Shown: in pieces, positions 57,603 through 61,650 of the stretch | How the letters are laid out: each line of letters starts with the position of its first letter | Numbering within the stretch: position 1 is the stretch's first letter | IMG/VR virus record: IMGVR_UViG_3300047476_000161 | Span: 1-61,650 of that record | Reading direction: 5' to 3' (one strand) | Source of the DNA: a virus | DNA: 61,650 bases | Notes under the pieces: generated by a model | Told to the model about the DNA's origin: nothing | What the model saw: only the letters and a program-made list of their open reading frames with translations | Databases searched by the model: none | Position numbers and translations under genes: made by a program

Positions 57603-57818
57603 TTAGTAAGTACCTGGATATGGGCGACCACCGAAGCTTGAGCTTAGTGGTGCTTGTCCGGAAATTGGATCAATATCGTCAGCACCTGTTGTTGGGTTGC
57701 GCTTTCTACGACTTTGACCTAATGTTCCGCGAAGGCCTGCTTGACCTGATAAGTTTAACGCATTTCTGACTCGGCCCATAGCGATTGTTGTACCTGTTGC
57801 TGGGAAAAAACCTGGCAT
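57603..57818 (-). CDS. small Gly/Arg-rich virion protein (71 aa)
   Basis: MPGFFPATGTTIAMGRVRNAL is a conserved-looking start among small proteins of aquatic T4-like phages, followed by SGQAGLRGTLGQSRRKRNP and a Ser/Gly/Pro end. The protein has its own late promoter (57842-57849) and strong terminator, a layout expected for an abundant structural gene. Role unassigned. Confidence 0.6.
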   Translation of the reverse strand: MPGFFPATGTTIAMGRVRNALNLSGQAGLRGTLGQSRRKRNPTTGADDIDPISGQAPLSSSFGGRPYPGTY

Positions 57819-57841
57819 AATTTCTTGTTCCTTTACTAGAT

Positions 57842-57849
57842 ATATTTAG
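57842..57849 (-). promoter_or_regulatory. late promoter CTAAATAT
   Basis: CTAAATAT on the minus strand, 24 bases before the ATG at 57818. A second late-like ATAAATAG lies on the other side of the adjacent hairpin. Confidence 0.5.
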
Positions 57850-57873
57850 CAAGTGACGCTGGGCCACTTGCTA
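57847..57873 (-). terminator. hairpin after the second fibre gene
   Basis: A stem of about nine bp (TAGCAAGTG / CACTTGCTA) with a nine-base loop. There is no T-run on the minus strand, so it may be a weak terminator or an mRNA-end stabiliser. Confidence 0.55.
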
Positions 57874-57896
57874 TTTATGCTCTACTTAACCAAGAA

Positions 57897-59789
57897 TTAC
57901 TTCTTTAGTTTAGCAACTTCTGCAGATAATTCTGCTATCTGTACTTGCTGAGCCTTGATTGCTTCAATTAGAACACCAACGATGTTACCGTAAGCAACAC
58001 TGTGGATATCTGCTTGTTCATCATAGTTAACTACTTGTGGTAGTACTTCCTTGACTTCTTGAGCAATAACACCAACGCTAGCCTTACCGTCTTGAATACG
58101 ATCGAATGTAACACCGCGCATCTTTGTTACGATGTCTAGTGCGTTTTCGATTGTCTTGACGTTAGTCTTAACCTTAGCATCAGAGTAAGCAGTTAGTTCG
58201 CCTGTTGCAATGAATGTACCATTGCTTTGCATTACGAACTGGCTACCTGCATCACTTGCTGTACCGAAGTGGAAGCCAATACTGTCAGAGCCGCCACGGC
58301 CGGAAGTACCCTGGAAGTAGCTCAAACCGTAACCGTCTGCGTTACCGAAGCTCCAAATACGATTACGTGCGCCGCCTACATATGCAGTTGTTTGATAACC
58401 GCCTGCAGATGACATAACACCAGTTGCCGTTACGTTATTAGAGATGAAGCTAGCGTTGTTATAAGTACGAACGTTGCCTACTTCAGTTGCGTAGATACCT
58501 ACTGCATAACTTTCGTTATACCAACCTGTTTGTCCAGAGCTACGGAACCAGTTACCGCAAGAGAAACTACCTGAATATAAGTAGTCGCTACTTGGGTTGC
58601 AATAAATGCCGCCAGTACCATAAACGCTATTACCAGAACCCCATAGCATTTGGTATGTGCTGTTACTATCGTTGTTGTAGTTGATAGTAACTTGACCTGC
58701 TGTAGCAGCAGAGCTTGCACTTGTTGCAGAACCTGCAGATGTAGCATACGTTGCAGTACTTGCATTGCCGTTTAATGTAGCAGTAATTGTACCTGCGTTA
58801 AAGTTACCGTTTGCATCACGTGCTACAATATGGTTTGCATTACTAGCAACAGATGCTTGCACTGCTAAAGTAATAGAACTTGAACTAGTTTGGTTAGCAG
58901 TAAATGAGCCGCCACCTGTTAAGTATGAACCTGCTGTAATAGTTTGTGTGCCGTTACCAATTGTTAGAGCAGAAATAGCTGCGCTTAGTTCAGCGTCAGT
59001 TGCCATAGCATTTTGAATTTCTGCTAAAGTGTCGTATGCCGCACTAGCACCGTTAACTAGGTTAGAAATCGCAGTGTCAACATATGTTGTACTTGCTGCA
59101 CCACTTACGTCTGCTACTGCTAGAGTAACTGCGCCAGTTTTACCAGCTACGCTTGTTACAGGGAAAGCAATGCTTGAATTGCTTGCACTAGTAACGCGAC
59201 CTTTTGCATCGACTGTTATGCTACTAACTTGTGTACCAGAGCCATATGTGCCTGCTGTTACACCACTGTTAGCTAGTGTTAATGTGATGCCCGTTGTACC
59301 AGAACCTGTTGCATCGCCTGTGACGCTGATGCTTTGGTTGCCAGTTAAGTATGCGCTGTTAGAGCCTGCTGTTACGTGACCATATGCGTTAACTGTAACG
59401 TTGTTGTATGTACCTGCTGTTACGCCACTGTTAGTATGGGTAATAGTTTGGTTACTGCTTAGAGAGCCACCACCGCTTAGAGCGCCTGTACCAGTAACGG
59501 TTGTAGTTGTAGCAACTTTACCTGCTAGGCTGTTTGTAACAGTTGTTGCAAAGCTAGCGTCGTTGCCTAACGCTGTTGCTAATTCATTTAATGTATCTAA
59601 TGCTGCTGGTGCACTTGCTACTAAGTTTGCAACTTTAGTATCTGTATATGTATTTGCGCTAGTTTTAGCAGAGTCTACATATGCTTTTGTTGCTGCATCT
59701 TGACTGTTTACTGGATCTGTAACGTTAGTAATTGTATTATTATTGTTATCTAGACCCTTCTGAGCCATAAATCGCTTTTGATTTGCCAT
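57897..59789 (-). CDS. tail fibre with chaperone-type C-terminal domain (630 aa)
   Basis: N-terminal adaptor (MAQKGLDNNNNTITNVTDPV, SQDAATKAYVD), shaft modules like those of the 1728-residue fibre, and a C-terminal S74-type chaperone (AYSDAKVKTNVKTIENALDI, VGVIAQEVKEVLPQVV). The 'SDAKVK' variant has Lys where the family usually has Arg. A distinctive Asn/Tyr-rich tip (LWGSGNSVYGTGGIY) lies before the chaperone. Receptor binding is likely. Confidence 0.88.
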   Translation of the reverse strand: MANQKRFMAQKGLDNNNNTITNVTDPVNSQDAATKAYVDSAKTSANTYTDTKVANLVASAPAALDTLNELATALGNDASFATTVTNSLAGKVATTTTVTGTGALSGGGSLSSNQTITHTNSGVTAGTYNNVTVNAYGHVTAGSNSAYLTGNQSISVTGDATGSGTTGITLTLANSGVTAGTYGSGTQVSSITVDAKGRVTSASNSSIAFPVTSVAGKTGAVTLAVADVSGAASTTYVDTAISNLVNGASAAYDTLAEIQNAMATDAELSAAISALTIGNGTQTITAGSYLTGGGSFTANQTSSSSITLAVQASVASNANHIVARDANGNFNAGTITATLNGNASTATYATSAGSATSASSAATAGQVTINYNNDSNSTYQMLWGSGNSVYGTGGIYCNPSSDYLYSGSFSCGNWFRSSGQTGWYNESYAVGIYATEVGNVRTYNNASFISNNVTATGVMSSAGGYQTTAYVGGARNRIWSFGNADGYGLSYFQGTSGRGGSDSIGFHFGTASDAGSQFVMQSNGTFIATGELTAYSDAKVKTNVKTIENALDIVTKMRGVTFDRIQDGKASVGVIAQEVKEVLPQVVNYDEQADIHSVAYGNIVGVLIEAIKAQQVQIAELSAEVAKLKK

Positions 59790-59806
59790 TGTTTTGATTC
59801 ACTTTC

Positions 59807-59840
59807 CTCAAATAAACTAGGGTACTCTGTACCTTAGTTT
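59807..59840 (-). terminator. hairpin terminator-like structure
   Basis: A 12-bp stem AAACTAGGGTAC / GTACCTTAGTTT with one G-U pair and a 3-base loop after the third fibre gene, followed by TTTATTTG on the minus strand. Confidence 0.65.
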
Positions 59841-59846
59841 GGCTTA

Positions 59847-61650
59847 TTAGACTGATACTACAGTCTTCATTACTTTGAATGTTGTAGCTGCGTTTACCGG
59901 AGTTACTAACAGACGAACGTTACCGATTTGTAAATCAGCATCGAATTCTGCTAGATCTGCTCCTGTTGAAACGTTAGCGTACTCTACCATAGATACTGTA
60001 GAACCGTCGTGAATTAATAGTAATTCAACTGACTGGTATGCAGTGCCACTAGTAGCTTGAATTAAATACTTAACAGTACGGTATGCAGATCCGTTAAAGA
60101 TGTCCAGGACCTGATTTGCTGTTGTAGCACTAGTTGTTAAGCTAGCTGTATCGATACTACCGAAACCATCAACTGTAATGCTTGTTGTTGTTAAGCCACC
60201 GTTGAATGTAACTGCTGTACTTGTGCTTGCACCGCGACCTGTTACAGTTGCTAGTGTATCGCTTTCTACTGTTAGGTAGCTACTTAGGCTTGGAGGTGTA
60301 AATGTTAGAACACCTGTTGAGCTGTTGTATGCTAGGCTACCAGAACCGCTAGCGGCTGCTGTAGTTGTACTAATACTTGCACGAGCGCGAGCCTGTGTGA
60401 AGTATAGGTTTGTTGTACCTTCTACTACTGCATCTGTAGAACCAGGTGCTGCTGAAATTTCAACATAAGCACTGCCGCCCCAACGATATGTTTTACCTGT
60501 ATCTAGAGCAACATAGATCTTACCAGATTCGCCAGTTACTGGGAAACCACCAGTTGCTGCTGCTTCTACTACGTCGTCAACATAGCTAGGTAGTTGAGCT
60601 GCTGGCACTTTACCTGTTGCGTCTAGACTTGCATAACCATTAGCAACGCCTTTGTTTGCGCTGTTTTCTGGAGTAAAGCCAAGAGCACTTGTTATATCGC
60701 TAGACTGTAGTGTAACTGCACCAGTACGACCAAATACGCTAGTGACTGGAGTTGTGTAGCTGATTACACCTGTAATGCTGTCATATGATAAGCTACCGCT
60801 AACACTGATAGATGAACGAGCACGTGCTGTAGTGAAGTACTTGTTAGTTACATCTTCGCTTACATCCGCAGTACTTAGTGTAACTGCGCCTGTCTTACCT
60901 GCAACTGAAGTTACTGGATAAGCAATAGCTGTATTAGTTGCGCTTGTTACACGGCCTTGAGCATCGACTGTTACAGTGCTTACACTAGTACTTGTACCGT
61001 ATGTGCCTGCGCCAACACCTGTACTAGTTAAGCTAAAGCCGATTCTGTTTGCTGCGTCATCGTAAGATGCAGTAATACCAGAGTGTACACCAGAAGTGAT
61101 ACTACCTGCTGCTGCGTCCATTGCTGCTTCGGCAAAGTCAGTAATACTTGCGCTTGTTACGCTAACTGTGTTAGTTGTTACGCTTGTTACACGGCCTTTT
61201 GCATCTACAGTGATTGCTGGAATACTTGCAGCATTACCGTATGTACCTGCTGTTACACCGCTAGCTGCTAGAGTTGCGGAAATTGTAACACCTGCACTAC
61301 CGTCAAATGTAGCTGAACCTGTTGCGTCACCGCTTAGAGCGATGCTGCGGCCTGTTGCTAGTTTTGTAGCTGTATCTGCATTGCCTGTTAGTGCACCAGT
61401 GAAGCTAGTAGAAGAAACACTTGTTAGACCTGCTAATGTTGTGCTTGAACCGCCTAGACTGATTGCTGTTGTACCAACTGTTACGCTGCTGTTTGATAAG
61501 CTGCTGTTTGGAATTGCACTTGCGCTGATTACACCAGTTGTGCTGTTGTAGCTGATACCTGTACCTGCGCTTACTGTTGCACGTGCCATTGCATCAGTGT
61601 ACTGGGTGATTGTACTGCTGATTACACCAGTTGTGCTGTTGTAGCTGATA
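59847..61650 (-). CDS. third fibre-like protein, N-terminus outside the window (partial)
   Basis: The frame remains open through the right-hand edge: residues encoded beyond the first ATG (61589) continue as ISYNSTTGVIS-type repeats. Shaft modules match those of the other two fibres (TGVISASAIPNSSLSNSS, SVAGKTGAVTLSTADVS, QLPSYVDDVVE, GKIYVALDTGKTYRWGG). The C-terminal 110 residues are a beta-domain (FDADLQIGNVRLLVTPVNAA), not an S74 chaperone. Hence it is another adhesin or a fibre subunit. Confidence 0.85.
   Translation of the reverse strand, partial: ISYNSTTGVISSTITQYTDAMARATVSAGTGISYNSTTGVISASAIPNSSLSNSSVTVGTTAISLGGSSTTLAGLTSVSSTSFTGALTGNADTATKLATGRSIALSGDATGSATFDGSAGVTISATLAASGVTAGTYGNAASIPAITVDAKGRVTSVTTNTVSVTSASITDFAEAAMDAAAGSITSGVHSGITASYDDAANRIGFSLTSTGVGAGTYGTSTSVSTVTVDAQGRVTSATNTAIAYPVTSVAGKTGAVTLSTADVSEDVTNKYFTTARARSSISVSGSLSYDSITGVISYTTPVTSVFGRTGAVTLQSSDITSALGFTPENSANKGVANGYASLDATGKVPAAQLPSYVDDVVEAAATGGFPVTGESGKIYVALDTGKTYRWGGSAYVEISAAPGSTDAVVEGTTNLYFTQARARASISTTTAAASGSGSLAYNSSTGVLTFTPPSLSSYLTVESDTLATVTGRGASTSTAVTFNGGLTTTSITVDGFGSIDTASLTTSATTANQVLDIFNGSAYRTVKYLIQATSGTAYQSVELLLIHDGSTVSMVEYANVSTGADLAEFDADLQIGNVRLLVTPVNAATTFKVMKTVVSV
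61524..61650 (-). repeat. 34-bp exact direct repeat in the third fibre gene
   Basis: 61524-61557 and 61617-61650 are identical over 34 bases, encoding the ISYNSTTGVIS unit. The second copy touches the window edge. Confidence 0.8.

Noticed and set aside
59029-59379. Plus-strand open frames opposite the fibre genes (also 52283-52609, 58765-59016)
   Set aside because: These arise from the repetitive Ala/Val/Thr codons of the fibres on the other strand and change with the repeats.
1-61650. tRNA genes, CRISPR arrays, insertion sequences, integrase or attachment sites
   Set aside because: None was recognisable by eye; no transposase, recombinase or regularly spaced repeat array was seen. The repeats in the fibre genes are coding.

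Overview
The window is part of the genome of a T4-like contractile-tailed bacteriophage (myovirus). The evidence is a set of T4 core proteins recognisable from their own sequence: class I ribonucleotide reductase (NrdA, NrdB), replicative helicase gp41, primase gp61, UvsW, UvsX, single-stranded DNA binding protein gp32, terminases gp16 and gp17, head completion gp4, tail tube gp19, tail sheath gp18, dNMP kinase gp1, and neck/tail completion gp13, gp14 and gp15. UvsY and the clamp-loader subunit gp62 are likely but less certain. The style resembles aquatic T4-like phages (cyanophage and pelagimyophage relatives). The host cannot be named from sequence alone. The early promoters are of sigma70 type and the terminators are intrinsic hairpins, so a Gram-negative host is plausible.

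Layout. Almost everything is on the minus strand. 1-3.2 kb: small early genes behind sigma70-like promoters, then a cupin. 3.2-8.0 kb: a PAAR plus NlpC/P60 spike-tip enzyme, an Sm-like protein, glutaredoxin, NrdB and NrdA. 8.1-18 kb: structural and virion-associated proteins, a PD-(D/E)XK nuclease, a protein with a ligase-like KWDG motif and a Q-rich 826-residue protein. 18-20.5 kb: gp41 and gp61. 21.3-22.0 kb: a plus-strand island with an A-type Fe-S carrier. 22-27 kb: a miniature DnaE-like polymerase palm, small proteins, gp62-like, an MTA/SAH nucleosidase and UvsW. 27-32 kb: AAA+ ATPase, metallopeptidase, UvsY-like, UvsX and gp32. 32-46 kb: packaging and tail genes, two HxD oxygenase-like proteins, gp1, a fatty-acid desaturase, a HAD nucleotidase and gp13. 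45.5-47.7 kb: early genes plus a third oxygenase-like protein. 47.8-51 kb: plus-strand gp14, gp15, Nudix and a hypothetical gene. 51-61.65 kb: three long fibre-like proteins (the last running off the window), a glycosyltransferase and small virion proteins.

Regulation. Three signal types can be read: (i) sigma70-like promoters, several sharing a nearly identical spacer; (ii) T4-type late promoters ((T/N)ATAAATA or CTAAATA); (iii) intrinsic terminators. Several promoters of both classes lie so close to a start codon that lacks a Shine-Dalgarno sequence that leaderless mRNAs are predicted, including those for nrdB, uvsW and terminase gp17.

Most unusual items: a 189-residue protein preserving the catalytic-palm motifs of bacterial DNA polymerase III alpha; three HxD...H...R oxygenase-like genes; a tail sheath with about seven repeated surface modules; a PAAR/peptidase fusion; metabolic genes (desaturase, Fe-S carrier, MTA/SAH nucleosidase); and nested dyads in the gp32 promoter/leader. 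No tRNA, CRISPR array or insertion sequence was seen, and no gene-free stretch exceeds about 150 bases once two short genes (2227-2364 and 28123-28257) are added.
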